DNA of 52,348 nucleotides, from contig JANQHO010000127.1 of the NCBI GenBank assembly GCA_028277105.1, positions 1 through 52,348 on the forward strand, written 5' to 3'. Of the stretch, positions 27,418-36,264 are shown piece by piece. This stretch comes from Owenweeksia sp. (lineage in GTDB: Bacteria; Bacteroidota; Bacteroidia; Flavobacteriales; Schleiferiaceae). The position numbers and the translations under genes are program-made. Position 1 is the first letter of the stretch. Every line of letters starts with the position of its first letter. Below the pieces are notes generated by a model. The model saw nothing but the letters and a program-made list of their open reading frames with translations, did no database searches and was not told the DNA's origin.

Positions 27418-28266
27418 GTGCAAAGAATTCTCAATTTCCTGGTTTTCAGTAATATTTGGGTGGGCTTATCAGCAGCTTCACTCACGTCTCTATTTTATCT
27501 GGAAGACAAGGGAATGAGCCCTTATTACATTGGCTTTGTTTTTTTTGGAACGGTAGCGGCCTATAATTATATGCGATTGGTGCAAAAGGAAGACTATCAC
27601 TCCTTTGAGGCAGAAGGCCAGAAAGCCTGGGTATTGAAATACCCAAAAGCCGTATTGAGCTTAACGGTTCTAAGTGCTCTTGTTGCGTGTGGGATGCTTT
27701 ACCATATCCTGACTGTTGAGTTACTGTTGTATCTGTTGTTACCAACCTTCATAGCCATAATTTATCCCTTAACTGTTCAATTACCTTTCAAGGCTTTTTC
27801 GTCTTTGCGCAAACTGGCCGGCTTGAAACTCCTTTTGATCTCTTTTTGCTGGTCAGCTATCTGCTCGTTTGTACCCAATATATATTTCAGGGGTTTAAGA
27901 ACAGAGTTTCTCATTGAATTTGTAATGCTACATTTTTTTGTTGCAGGTATTTCTATTCCTTTTGATATACGTGATATAGAGATAGATGATCCCGGCCTGA
28001 AAACCCTGCCGCAGTTTTTTGGTGTTAGTGGAGCGCTGGAAATAAGTAAGTTTATGATATTGCTCTACCAATTCTGGATCATTGCCAGGTATTTGTTTTT
28101 TGATCTTTCCCTGCTTGGGCTATTAGCATGGCTCACAGGCCTGGAGATTATTTATTTTATGATAATACAGAGCAAGAAACACCGGGAAAACTGGTATTTC
28201 AATTTTTGGCTGGAAGCTTCTCCCATCATTCTTCTTATGTGCCATTTGATAGCAATGCTTTTTTAG
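27418..28266 (+). CDS. UbiA-like membrane protein with degenerate first motif
   Basis: 282 residues, GTG start, about seven to eight membrane helices. The opening FSNIWVGLSAASLTSLFYL and the loop IPFDIRDIEIDDPGLKTLPQ match the UbiA prenyltransferase superfamily, the second being its DxxxD region. The first substrate motif, normally NxxxDxxxD, appears only as YNYMRLVQKED, lacking the usual aspartates. It may therefore have altered chemistry or only a structural role. It precedes kynU by 47 bases on the same strand, which may mean co-transcription, but the family's quinone/lipid roles do not obviously fit kynurenine metabolism. Confidence 0.72.
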   Translation: MQRILNFLVFSNIWVGLSAASLTSLFYLEDKGMSPYYIGFVFFGTVAAYNYMRLVQKEDYHSFEAEGQKAWVLKYPKAVLSLTVLSALVACGMLYHILTVELLLYLLLPTFIAIIYPLTVQLPFKAFSSLRKLAGLKLLLISFCWSAICSFVPNIYFRGLRTEFLIEFVMLHFFVAGISIPFDIRDIEIDDPGLKTLPQFFGVSGALEISKFMILLYQFWIIARYLFFDLSLLGLLAWLTGLEIIYFMIIQSKKHRENWYFNFWLEASPIILLMCHLIAMLF

Positions 28267-28313
28267 GGCAGGGCTAAAAAGGGATTCTTATTTTTGAGCC
28301 CAAAATCAGATGA

Positions 28314-29582
28314 ATGGAATTTGAGTTCTCGCGCGATTTTGCATTAAATCTGGATAGGGAAGATTCATTAGCAACATACAGGAATGAATTTATATTTCCT
28401 GTGATGAACGGTAGACCCGCTCTTTATTTCACGGGAAATTCATTAGGCTTACAAGCCAAAAAAGTAAAGCAAATATTACTGGAAGAACTCGAAGATTGGG
28501 GAAAACTGGGAGTAGAAGGACATACAGAGGCCCGCAGACCCTGGCTGCCCTATCACGAGTTTTTTTCTGAACCCCTGGCCAGGCTGGTTGGAGCCAAACC
28601 CGAAGAGGTAGTAGCTATGAATGGGCTTACGGTAAACCTGCATTTGTTGATGGTAAGCTTTTATCGACCAAAAGATAAAAGAACTAAAATATTGTGCGAA
28701 GGCAGGGCTTTCCCTTCGGATCAGTATGCTTTACAAAGTCAACTCAGGTTTCACGGGTTAAACCCTGAAGAGCATTTAATAGAAATAATGCCGCACAGTG
28801 AGACAGGAATTGTTGATGAAAGCGAAATAATTGAGGTCATTCAAGAAAAAGGGGATGAAATAGCTCTTCTCATGATGGGCGGTGTCAATTACTATTCGGG
28901 GCAGTTATTCGATATGGAGAAAATTACCCGTATAGCAAGGAATCAGGGAATAGTGGTAGGTTGGGACCTGGCTCATGCCGCTGGGAATGTACCCCTCGAT
29001 TTACACAATTGGGACGTGGATTTTGCCGCCTGGTGTGGTTATAAATATCTCAATAGCGGCCCCGGTGGCGTATCAGGAGTTTTTATCCATCAAAGGCATC
29101 ACGGCCAAAGGGATATCCCGCGCTTTGAAGGCTGGTGGGGACACGATAAGTCTTCGCGTTTTGAAATGCCGGATGAATTCAAGCCTATTCCTACAGCTGA
29201 GGCCTGGCAATTGAGTAATGCCCCTGTGTTTTCTATGGCTCCTTTACTCGCTAGCCTTGAATTATTTGACAAAGCCGGTATGGAAGCACTGCGTAAAAAA
29301 GCCATTACTTTAACAGCTTATCTCGAGTTTGTAATAAAAGAAGTGAGTATAGCTACCGGCCAGGAGTTGAGAATTATTACCCCTTTGGATACCAATAGAA
29401 GAGGCTGCCAGCTTTCTGTGGTCGTTCCGGGGAGGGGCAAAGATCTTTTTGACAAGCTAAGTTCTGAGGGAGTTATAGCCGACTGGCGTAATCCTAATGT
29501 GATACGTCTGGCTCCAGTACCTTTATACAATTCTTATACAGATATTTACAAATTTGGTGAAATACTGAAAAAAGCATTATAG
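28314..29582 (+). CDS. kynU: Kynureninase
   Basis: 422 residues. PLP-dependent hydrolysis of kynurenine or 3-hydroxykynurenine to (3-hydroxy)anthranilate and alanine. Visible features are FTGNSLGLQAKKVKQ near the N-terminus, GWDLAHAAGNVPL with the PLP-binding Asp, and WCGYKYLNSGPGG with the Schiff-base lysine, then FEGWWGHDKSSRF typical of the family. The start ATG 28314 is chosen because the ATG four bases earlier is quickly stopped. It is eight bases ahead of kmo, indicating one operon for tryptophan breakdown or the kynurenine route to NAD. Confidence 0.96.
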   Translation: MEFEFSRDFALNLDREDSLATYRNEFIFPVMNGRPALYFTGNSLGLQAKKVKQILLEELEDWGKLGVEGHTEARRPWLPYHEFFSEPLARLVGAKPEEVVAMNGLTVNLHLLMVSFYRPKDKRTKILCEGRAFPSDQYALQSQLRFHGLNPEEHLIEIMPHSETGIVDESEIIEVIQEKGDEIALLMMGGVNYYSGQLFDMEKITRIARNQGIVVGWDLAHAAGNVPLDLHNWDVDFAAWCGYKYLNSGPGGVSGVFIHQRHHGQRDIPRFEGWWGHDKSSRFEMPDEFKPIPTAEAWQLSNAPVFSMAPLLASLELFDKAGMEALRKKAITLTAYLEFVIKEVSIATGQELRIITPLDTNRRGCQLSVVVPGRGKDLFDKLSSEGVIADWRNPNVIRLAPVPLYNSYTDIYKFGEILKKAL

Positions 29583-29590
29583 ATTAATTA

Positions 29591-30931
29591 ATGGAATCAA
29601 AACAAGTAACTATAAGCGGAGCAGGCCTGGTGGGTTCTTTATTATCCATCTACCTGGCACAAAAAGGACATAGGATCAGAATATTTGAGCGTAGGCTCGA
29701 TCCTCGAAAAACTCTTATTGATGGTGGGCGGTCTATTAACCTGGCTCTGAGCGACCGGGGCTGGAAAGCCCTGGAAGGAGTGGGCCTCGAAGGAGAGATC
29801 AGGAAAATGGCTATTCCTATGTACCGCAGAGTAATGCATGCAGTAGACGGGAGCCTGAGCTTTCAGCCTTACGGCAAAGAAGGGCAGGCTATTTACTCGG
29901 TTTCGAGGGCAGGCCTCAATGCCAAGCTGATGGACCTGGCTGAAAAGACCGGAAAGGTAAATATCATATTTGACCAACGCTGTTTGGATGTTGATCTCCA
30001 TGCAGCTGAAGCCGTTTTTGAAAATCAAAGCAGTGGCGAAAGGAATTATGTAAAGGCCGATTTACTTTTTGGTGCTGACGGAGCTTTTAGCATGGTAAGA
30101 GGGGCAATGCAAAAAACGGATCGTTTTAACTATTCCCAGCACTATATTGAACACGCTTATAAAGAGTTGACCATTCCCCCGGGAGAAGACGGTAAGCACC
30201 TGATCGAAAAAGAAGCCTTGCACATTTGGCCAAGAGGAAATTATATGCTGATAGCACTGCCCAACCTGGACGGTAGTTTTACCTGTACCTTATTCTTCCC
30301 TCACGAAGGGAAACCTTCCTTTGAAAGTATAGATACCACTGAAAAAGCCCGTGATTTTTTCAGCAAAGTATTTCCGGATGCCCTGGCATTAATGCCTGAT
30401 TTTGATGTTGACTGGGAACAAAACCCGATCTCTTCACTGGTGATCATTCGCTGCTTTCCCTGGACCAGTAATAATAAGGTGGCCCTGATTGGCGATGCCT
30501 CCCATGCTATAGTACCTTTTTACGGTCAAGGTATGAACTGTGGCTTTGAAGACTGCACAGTTTTGAATCAATTAATGGAGAAATACGGTGACGACTGGTA
30601 CACTATCTTCGGGGAATTTGAAAAGGAGCGCAAACCCAATGCCGATGCCATAGCTGACCTTGCTATGCGAAATTTTATAGAGATGCGCGACCTTACCGGT
30701 GATGAAGATTTTTTGTTTCGCAAAAAAATAGAAGGCTGGTTTTCTGCCAAACATCCCGATAAATGGTTGCCCCTGTACTCCATGGTAACTTTTAGTCATA
30801 TTCCGTATTCTGAGGCTCTGGCCGAAGGGGTAAGGCAGGATAGAATAATGGATGAAATTATGAAAATGCCTGATATCAATACCAACTGGCAAAGCGTTGC
30901 TGTGGAAGAAAAGATCCTTTCCTTGCTGTAG
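29591..30931 (+). CDS. kmo: Kynurenine 3-monooxygenase
   Basis: 446 residues, FAD-dependent hydroxylase. The dinucleotide motif ISGAGLVGSLLSIYLAQKG near the N-terminus, DGGRSINLALSDRGW, LLFGADGAFSMVRGAM and ALIGDASHAIVPFYGQGMNC (FAD ribityl motif) identify it. The C-terminal region contains the membrane-associated helix usual in KMO. It converts kynurenine to 3-hydroxykynurenine, the substrate for the preceding KynU, so the two form a coherent short operon. The tryptophan dioxygenase and 3-hydroxyanthranilate dioxygenase are not in the window. Confidence 0.96.
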   Translation: MESKQVTISGAGLVGSLLSIYLAQKGHRIRIFERRLDPRKTLIDGGRSINLALSDRGWKALEGVGLEGEIRKMAIPMYRRVMHAVDGSLSFQPYGKEGQAIYSVSRAGLNAKLMDLAEKTGKVNIIFDQRCLDVDLHAAEAVFENQSSGERNYVKADLLFGADGAFSMVRGAMQKTDRFNYSQHYIEHAYKELTIPPGEDGKHLIEKEALHIWPRGNYMLIALPNLDGSFTCTLFFPHEGKPSFESIDTTEKARDFFSKVFPDALALMPDFDVDWEQNPISSLVIIRCFPWTSNNKVALIGDASHAIVPFYGQGMNCGFEDCTVLNQLMEKYGDDWYTIFGEFEKERKPNADAIADLAMRNFIEMRDLTGDEDFLFRKKIEGWFSAKHPDKWLPLYSMVTFSHIPYSEALAEGVRQDRIMDEIMKMPDINTNWQSVAVEEKILSLL

Positions 30932-30939
30932 AATCCGAG

Positions 30940-30968
30940 TTAAAGAATTACAATTTTCTGTTCTTTAA
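30940..30968 (+). terminator. Possible weak terminator hairpin after kmo
   Basis: TTAAAGAA (30940-30947) pairs with TTCTTTAA (30961-30968) around a 13-base loop, directly after the kmo stop. All pairs except two are A-T, so stability is low. The rest of the 347-base gap (30932-31278) shows no gene, RNA or clear promoter that I can support. Confidence 0.3.
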
Positions 30969-31278
30969 TTATCTGGCCATGAACTTTTGAACTCTGAAAA
31001 CATAAAGGCTATTGCGTAATTTGAGAACGAGACGGACAGCTTTTTGTACTGGCTTTGGAACAAACACTGATAGGTACTATCCTGTAATTAAGGGGCTTTT
31101 TTAAGTAGTTTGACCACTGAGGGCAACACTTAGAAATAGAAATGTCAATACTGGTAGAAATTGCTTCAATTATCACTATTTTCGTCAGTAAGCAAATGTC
31201 AAAATTATACTAAAAGTCAGCTTGAGGTAGTTAAACCAATAGCTACATGTTAAGTTATAAGATTACAGTTTTGGACCT

Positions 31279-34200
31279 TTGAGAAACCGCTACCATATAT
31301 CCTCATTTCGTTTCGTTTTACCGCTAGTTTTTTTGCTTTTAGCTCAGCAGGTATCAGCGCAGTTTTTTTATGGCTTACAACAAACCTTTGGTAAGAACCG
31401 GGTACAATACAACGATTTTGAATGGGTATTTTATCGTTTCGAGCGTTTTGACGTTTATTTCTACCGGGGGAATGAAGATCTGGCCGAGCAGGTTGCCCGG
31501 ATGACGGATAAGAATCTGCCCCAGATTGAGAAATTTCTAGACGCCCCACTCGATGAAAGGGTTCAGATACTGGTTTTTAACAACCTCTCTGACCTCAAGC
31601 AGAGCAATGTGAACTCCAACGAAGACGAAGATTACAATACCAGCGGCATTACCCGTATATCGGGCAGAAGGCTTTTTGTGTATTTTGACGGGGATTATAC
31701 AGAACTGGAAAGTCATTTAAGGTCAGGCCTCACTGAAGTGGTATTGAGCAATTTGATCTACGGCAGTTTTACGGAGTCCATTAAAAATTCTACTCTTCTC
31801 AATCTTCCGGAATGGTATATGGAAGGCTTGATCAGCTACATGGGAGAAAGCTGGAACACGGATATAGATACCAGAGTAAGAGATGGTATCCTCAGCGGGA
31901 AATACAAAAAAATCAACTCCCTGATGCAAGATGATGCCCGTTATGCCGGGCATTCCATGTGGTATTATATCGATCAGACATATGGAAAAAAAGTAATAAA
32001 GAATATACTGTACCTCAGTATTATACACCGCAATATTGAAAACGGCTTCACTTACATACTCGGTAAGAATCTGAAAGAGATCCAGCAAGGTTGGTTATAC
32101 TTCTACGGGAACCGCTATGGAACTGATCAATCAGCTTTGGCTGCCAATAAAGCACAGCAGGTCTTCCTAAAGGCCCCTAAAGGATATGTGATAACCCAAA
32201 TGGCCAGCAGTGAGGACGGGCGTTATCTGGCTTATGTGTGTCAAAAATTTTCGGAATACAAACTCTACATATACGATTTTGAAAGAGAAAAACGAAAAAA
32301 GATATTGAAGGGAGGCTATAAGATCGCTCAAAACACCGACTATTCTTTCCCCCTGCTTTCCTGGCACCCCAACAATGAAATACTGGCATTTTTCACCGAA
32401 GAAGAAGGGTTTATCTATCTCAATTTTTACAATCTCAAGGATAAAAAACTGGAAAAGAAGACTTTTTTCAAATTTGATAAAATATTGTCGTTTGAATATT
32501 CTGAAGACGGAAAACGCTTCTTGCTTTCGGCAGTTAAAAACGGCCAGTCTGATATTTTTCTTTACAACATACTCAATACCAAGGTAGAGCAAATCACCAA
32601 TGATTCCTATAACGACTTGTATCCCTCTTTTTTTGATGGGAATAAACGCATAGTATTTAGCTCCAACCGTTTTACAGATACCTTGAAACAGGGTGAAAAG
32701 TCTGATCGTTTTGCTTATCATCACGATCTTTTTGCCATGGAAGCAAAGGAACCGGAAGACACAACTGTAATTTGGAGAATGACTAACTCGCCTGGCATTG
32801 AAGAATTAAAGGCACAGGAATATGAGCCAGGCTACCTTTCATTTTTGAGCAATCGCAGCGGAATACAAAATAGGCATCTCATACAAATAGACAGCTCTAT
32901 TGCTTATGTGGATACCACCACACATTATGAATATAGTTTTAAGGAATACAGGGTAACAGATCTGAACCGTAACTTATTGGGAAATGTGTTTGCCCCGGAG
33001 AGGGACTTAACCCTGAACCTTGTCTACGAAGATCGCAGATACAGGCTTTTAGAGGAGACTTACTTATCCCCGGAAGAACTTAGCCTAAGGCAGGTAAACT
33101 CCTCACAAGCCGGCCAACCATCTGAAGCTGCTGAAGAATCTGAAGCCTTATCCCAGGACTATAACGATAAACCTTTGTATTATCCGGGAGTAAAAACGTC
33201 TGACTTTGAAATCAACATAGATGATTACCGCTTTAATAATGAAGAAAAAATAAGAGGTAAAGGCAAAGGTGAAAATGAAGCTAAAGAACCAGCCGAGCCC
33301 CTACAAATACAACCCGTGCCAGAGGCTATTACCAGTTTTAGCCAGGCTAGAGAGGAATTGAAAATACCTCCTAAGCGCAATTATTTTCTGTCTTTTTATC
33401 AGGACGATTTCTCGGCTTCTTTTGGTAATGCTTTTGACAATCCTCAATATCAGCGGTTTACAGGTTTTGTGAGTGGCGATTTACTCAATTCTGGCTTCAA
33501 TATGCAGTTTAAAGTAGGGGCTTTGGAGTTAATGCACGACTATCGCCTGATAGGAGGGATGCGCACTAATTTCCAACCTCTTTCAGGTACTTCTCTTACA
33601 CCTAATGCCGAGTATATTATAGCCTTACTTGACTATAAAAAGCGATTGGACAAAACATACATCTTCAGCCGCAGGAGCCAGGTTCAGTTTATAGACCCCA
33701 CCAATTATCAGCGTATCATAACCCACGAGGGTACAGCCAGGTTTTCATGGCCTTTTTCACCGGTAAGCTCTATCAGGGCCGATTTAGGTTACCGTTTGGA
33801 TAGAACCATTACCCTCAGCCGCGAACAAACTTCACTTGACAATCCGGATTTCTATCAGGATTACCTGGTTTCCAGGCTGGCTTATGTGTATGACAATACC
33901 CGTAAAATAGGGATTAACCTTTATGCCGGCTTGCGCTACAAAATATTTTTTGAGTACTACCGCAATTTAAATACTTCCCCTACAGGCCTGTATAATACCG
34001 GTATCGATCTCAGACAATACACCGTCATCCACCGCAACCTTATCTGGGCTAATCGTTTTGCTTCGGGTTTTTCCTTTGGGCCTCAAAAACTGATCTACTT
34101 CATGGGCGGGGTAGATAATCAATTTGCTCCCCAGTTTAACCCCGATACCCGTATTGCTACAGAGAACAATTATATTTTTCAGACCCTGGCCACCAATATG

Positions 34201-34590
34201 CGAGGCTTTTTCCAGAACATCAGGAACGGCAATAACTTTGCTCTGATCAATACTGAAATTCGCTGGCCTATCTTCAGCTATCTGGCCAGCCGACCATTGA
34301 GAAGCGATTTCTTCAAAAACTTCCAGATAGTGGGCTTTGGTGACATAGGTACCGCCTGGAACGGTCCATCCCCCTATGCTCCGGAAAACGCCATCAATAC
34401 CAATATTGTAGATTTTGGGGGGCTAAGGGTAGAGCTGGACAGCCAAAAAGAACCTATTGTTGCCAGTTATGGAGTGGGTATACGCACAAGACTTTTTGGT
34501 TACTATGTAAGAGTAGATCTGGCCTGGGGTGTAGAAGATGGTATTTTCCTGCCTCATGTATGGCATATCTCACTTGGTACGGACTTTTAA
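31279..34590 (+). CDS. Peptidase-MA-like, TolB-propeller and outer-membrane barrel protein
   Basis: 1103 residues. The TTG at 31279 is the only usable start between an in-frame stop and the signal peptide FVLPLVFLLLAQQVSAQ. Residues about 40-270 match the peptidase-MA-like region (YRFERFDVYFYRGNEDLAEQ, LNLPEWYMEGLISYMGE), but the zinc HExxH expected before it is absent (ESHLRSGLTEVVLSN), so it may be inactive. About 290-600 is a TolB/WD40-like propeller (LSWHPNNEILAF, FSYEDGKRFLLSA-type repeats). From about 700 to the end (LGTDF) strands predict an outer-membrane barrel. Such fusions in Bacteroidota are usually labelled 'translocation protein TolB'; the function is unproven. Its 3' end overlaps nth by 21 bases, tail to tail. 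Confidence 0.8.
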   Translation: MRNRYHISSFRFVLPLVFLLLAQQVSAQFFYGLQQTFGKNRVQYNDFEWVFYRFERFDVYFYRGNEDLAEQVARMTDKNLPQIEKFLDAPLDERVQILVFNNLSDLKQSNVNSNEDEDYNTSGITRISGRRLFVYFDGDYTELESHLRSGLTEVVLSNLIYGSFTESIKNSTLLNLPEWYMEGLISYMGESWNTDIDTRVRDGILSGKYKKINSLMQDDARYAGHSMWYYIDQTYGKKVIKNILYLSIIHRNIENGFTYILGKNLKEIQQGWLYFYGNRYGTDQSALAANKAQQVFLKAPKGYVITQMASSEDGRYLAYVCQKFSEYKLYIYDFEREKRKKILKGGYKIAQNTDYSFPLLSWHPNNEILAFFTEEEGFIYLNFYNLKDKKLEKKTFFKFDKILSFEYSEDGKRFLLSAVKNGQSDIFLYNILNTKVEQITNDSYNDLYPSFFDGNKRIVFSSNRFTDTLKQGEKSDRFAYHHDLFAMEAKEPEDTTVIWRMTNSPGIEELKAQEYEPGYLSFLSNRSGIQNRHLIQIDSSIAYVDTTTHYEYSFKEYRVTDLNRNLLGNVFAPERDLTLNLVYEDRRYRLLEETYLSPEELSLRQVNSSQAGQPSEAAEESEALSQDYNDKPLYYPGVKTSDFEINIDDYRFNNEEKIRGKGKGENEAKEPAEPLQIQPVPEAITSFSQAREELKIPPKRNYFLSFYQDDFSASFGNAFDNPQYQRFTGFVSGDLLNSGFNMQFKVGALELMHDYRLIGGMRTNFQPLSGTSLTPNAEYIIALLDYKKRLDKTYIFSRRSQVQFIDPTNYQRIITHEGTARFSWPFSPVSSIRADLGYRLDRTITLSREQTSLDNPDFYQDYLVSRLAYVYDNTRKIGINLYAGLRYKIFFEYYRNLNTSPTGLYNTGIDLRQYTVIHRNLIWANRFASGFSFGPQKLIYFMGGVDNQFAPQFNPDTRIATENNYIFQTLATNMRGFFQNIRNGNNFALINTEIRWPIFSYLASRPLRSDFFKNFQIVGFGDIGTAWNGPSPYAPENAINTNIVDFGGLRVELDSQKEPIVASYGVGIRTRLFGYYVRVDLAWGVEDGIFLPHVWHISLGTDF

Positions 34591-35229
34591 GTATTCGTTG
34601 ATGACGCTTTTCCGTCCGATAGTACTGGTAATGATATCCTTTTCCAGATCCCAGCCCCTGGCGGGAGAGTATTCACGCCCGTAATAGATAATTTGAAGGT
34701 GTAACTTATTCCACTTGTCTTCAGGGAAAAGCCGTTTGGCGTCCTTTTCCGTTTGTTCTACCGATTTGCCATTGCTCAATCCCCAGCGGTACATCAAACG
34801 GTGGATGTGAGTATCAACAGGAAAGGCCGGGAAGCCAAAGCCCTGACTCATAACTACTGAAGCTGTTTTATGTCCAACCCCAGGTAAGGCTTCTAAATCC
34901 TCATAAGTTTGGGGGACTTTACCTTTGTATTTTTCCACTATGATTTCACTGAGACCTTTGATGGCTTTTGATTTCATGGGGGTTAAACCACAAGGTCTGA
35001 TAATGTCCGCTATTTCTTCTACGCTCAATTCGCTCATGGTAAAGGGATTGTCGGCTGCGTCAAATAAGTAAGGAGTTATTTTATTGACCCTGGCATCTGT
35101 ACATTGGGCTGATAATAAAACTGCTACCAATAAAGTATAGGGATCTTTGTGTTGCAGCGGGATAGGGGTTTCGGGATAAAGTTCTTCCAAGGTATTGATG
35201 ACAAACTCAACTTTTTCTTTTTTCGTCAA
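34570..35229 (-). CDS. nth: Endonuclease III-like DNA glycosylase without iron-sulfur cluster
   Basis: 219 residues. The helix-hairpin-helix ALPGVGHKTASVVMSQGFG carries the catalytic lysine and VDTHIHRLMYRWG the catalytic aspartate of endonuclease III, which removes oxidised pyrimidines and cleaves abasic sites. LLSAQCTDARVNKITPYLF is the usual substrate-pocket helix. The four C-terminal cysteines that hold the [4Fe-4S] cluster are absent: the region reads YYGREYSPARGWDLEKDI then ITSTIGRKS with no cysteine. This resembles other Bacteroidota members. It runs tail to tail with the TolB-like gene, overlapping by 21 bases. Confidence 0.94.
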   Translation of the reverse strand: MTKKEKVEFVINTLEELYPETPIPLQHKDPYTLLVAVLLSAQCTDARVNKITPYLFDAADNPFTMSELSVEEIADIIRPCGLTPMKSKAIKGLSEIIVEKYKGKVPQTYEDLEALPGVGHKTASVVMSQGFGFPAFPVDTHIHRLMYRWGLSNGKSVEQTEKDAKRLFPEDKWNKLHLQIIYYGREYSPARGWDLEKDIITSTIGRKSVINEYLKVRTK

Positions 35230-35281
35230 CTTTTTAATGCTTTTTAAGGTTGTAAAAACAAATTAAAACTATAATACTGAT

Positions 35282-35743
35282 ATGACACATTTGCAAGTAG
35301 GTGATACTGCCCCAGATTTTACGGCTAAAGATCAAAATGGAAATGATGTAAGCCTAAAGGATTTTGCCGGCAAGAAAGTTATTCTATACTTCTATCCCAA
35401 GGATGATACCCCTGGATGTACCAAGGAGGCCTGCAACTTCAGGGATAATTATACTGACCTTAAGGCCAAAGGTTTTGAAATATTAGGGGTTAGTGCCGAT
35501 ACCGAAAAGAAACACCAAAAATTCATCGATAAATACGATTTGCCTTTCACCCTGTTGGCTGATACCGAAAAAGAGATCATCAATGCCTATGGGGTTTGGG
35601 GTTTAAAGAAATTTATGGGCAGGGAATACGATGGCATCCACCGCGAAACCTTTGTCATAGATGAAGAAGGAAAGATAGAAAAGGTATTTACCAAAGTAAA
35701 AACGGCTGCACCTACGGAGCAGATTTTGGCAGAGTATAAATAA
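35282..35743 (+). CDS. bcp: Peroxiredoxin, BCP family (thioredoxin-dependent thiol peroxidase)
   Basis: 153 residues, normal for BCP/PrxQ. YFYPKDDTPGCTKEACNFRD contains the peroxidatic cysteine and, five residues later, a second cysteine, the arrangement of atypical 2-Cys BCP enzymes. GVWGLKKFMGREYDGIHRET is a further family signature. It is a cytoplasmic peroxide reductase that uses thioredoxin. It stands alone and ends at a terminator hairpin shared with the convergent gene. Confidence 0.97.
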   Translation: MTHLQVGDTAPDFTAKDQNGNDVSLKDFAGKKVILYFYPKDDTPGCTKEACNFRDNYTDLKAKGFEILGVSADTEKKHQKFIDKYDLPFTLLADTEKEIINAYGVWGLKKFMGREYDGIHRETFVIDEEGKIEKVFTKVKTAAPTEQILAEYK

Positions 35744-35760
35744 GTAACAATAAGATGAGA

Positions 35761-35793
35761 TAAAGCTGTACCTGCCAAGCAGGTATTGCTTTA
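35761..35793. terminator. Interrupted hairpin between convergent genes
   Basis: TAAAGC-TGT-ACCTGC, loop CAA, GCAGGT-ATT-GCTTTA gives two 6-bp stem segments separated by a 3x3 internal loop. It lies just after bcp and overlaps the stop codon of the reverse gene 35791-36210, which fits a terminator for both directions. Confidence 0.65.
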
Positions 35794-36210
35794 TTCCTCT
35801 ACTCCCAGCTTTTTCATCAGGTCGGGATTAATGAATAGATGAGAGAAGACCTGCAATTGCCTTTCGTTAAACATTTTTACTCCATTAACAGCAAGAGGAA
35901 TAAAGATATCTTCCTCTATATCTCTGATGCCGAAAATTTCTTCCCTGGCTTCCCATAAAACGGCTCCTTTGTGATAGCCTCCACCGGGATCAATTTTATA
36001 ATATAAAATATCCCATTCATAGATATAGCGTCCGTTCTTATCCTTTAAGCCAATCCATTCGTCAATTTCATCATAAACAATCTTTCTGCCGGTCCACCAG
36101 AAAGAATCGCGGGAGTAAAGCACCATAGAATCTGATACCTTGCGAAGGTAGCCCACTATTTTTTCTTTATTTCTCAGGCGAAAGCGCGGTTGTATGATAT
36201 CCACCTTCAA
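35791..36210 (-). CDS. YopX-like protein
   Basis: 139 residues if started at TTG 36210; GTG 36204 is another choice, and no ATG is available. The pattern IGLKDKNGRYIYEWDILYY with GAVLWEAREEIFGI is that of the YopX family, otherwise known mostly from phages and prophage islands, though I see no phage genes here. The reading frame is the same as that of dsbD: after the dsbD TAG stop, 18 sense codons lead into this gene. No function is known for the family. The product looks cytoplasmic. Confidence 0.62.
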   Translation of the reverse strand: MKVDIIQPRFRLRNKEKIVGYLRKVSDSMVLYSRDSFWWTGRKIVYDEIDEWIGLKDKNGRYIYEWDILYYKIDPGGGYHKGAVLWEAREEIFGIRDIEEDIFIPLAVNGVKMFNERQLQVFSHLFINPDLMKKLGVEE

Positions 36211-36264
36211 TATCTTTATGGGATAACGATAAGACAGGATTAATGTTTCCGAAGATAGCTCTAT

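Noticed and set aside
30932..31278. Possible RNA gene or small gene in the gap before the TolB-like gene
   Set aside because: No conserved RNA fold, tRNA arm pattern or coding frame could be supported.
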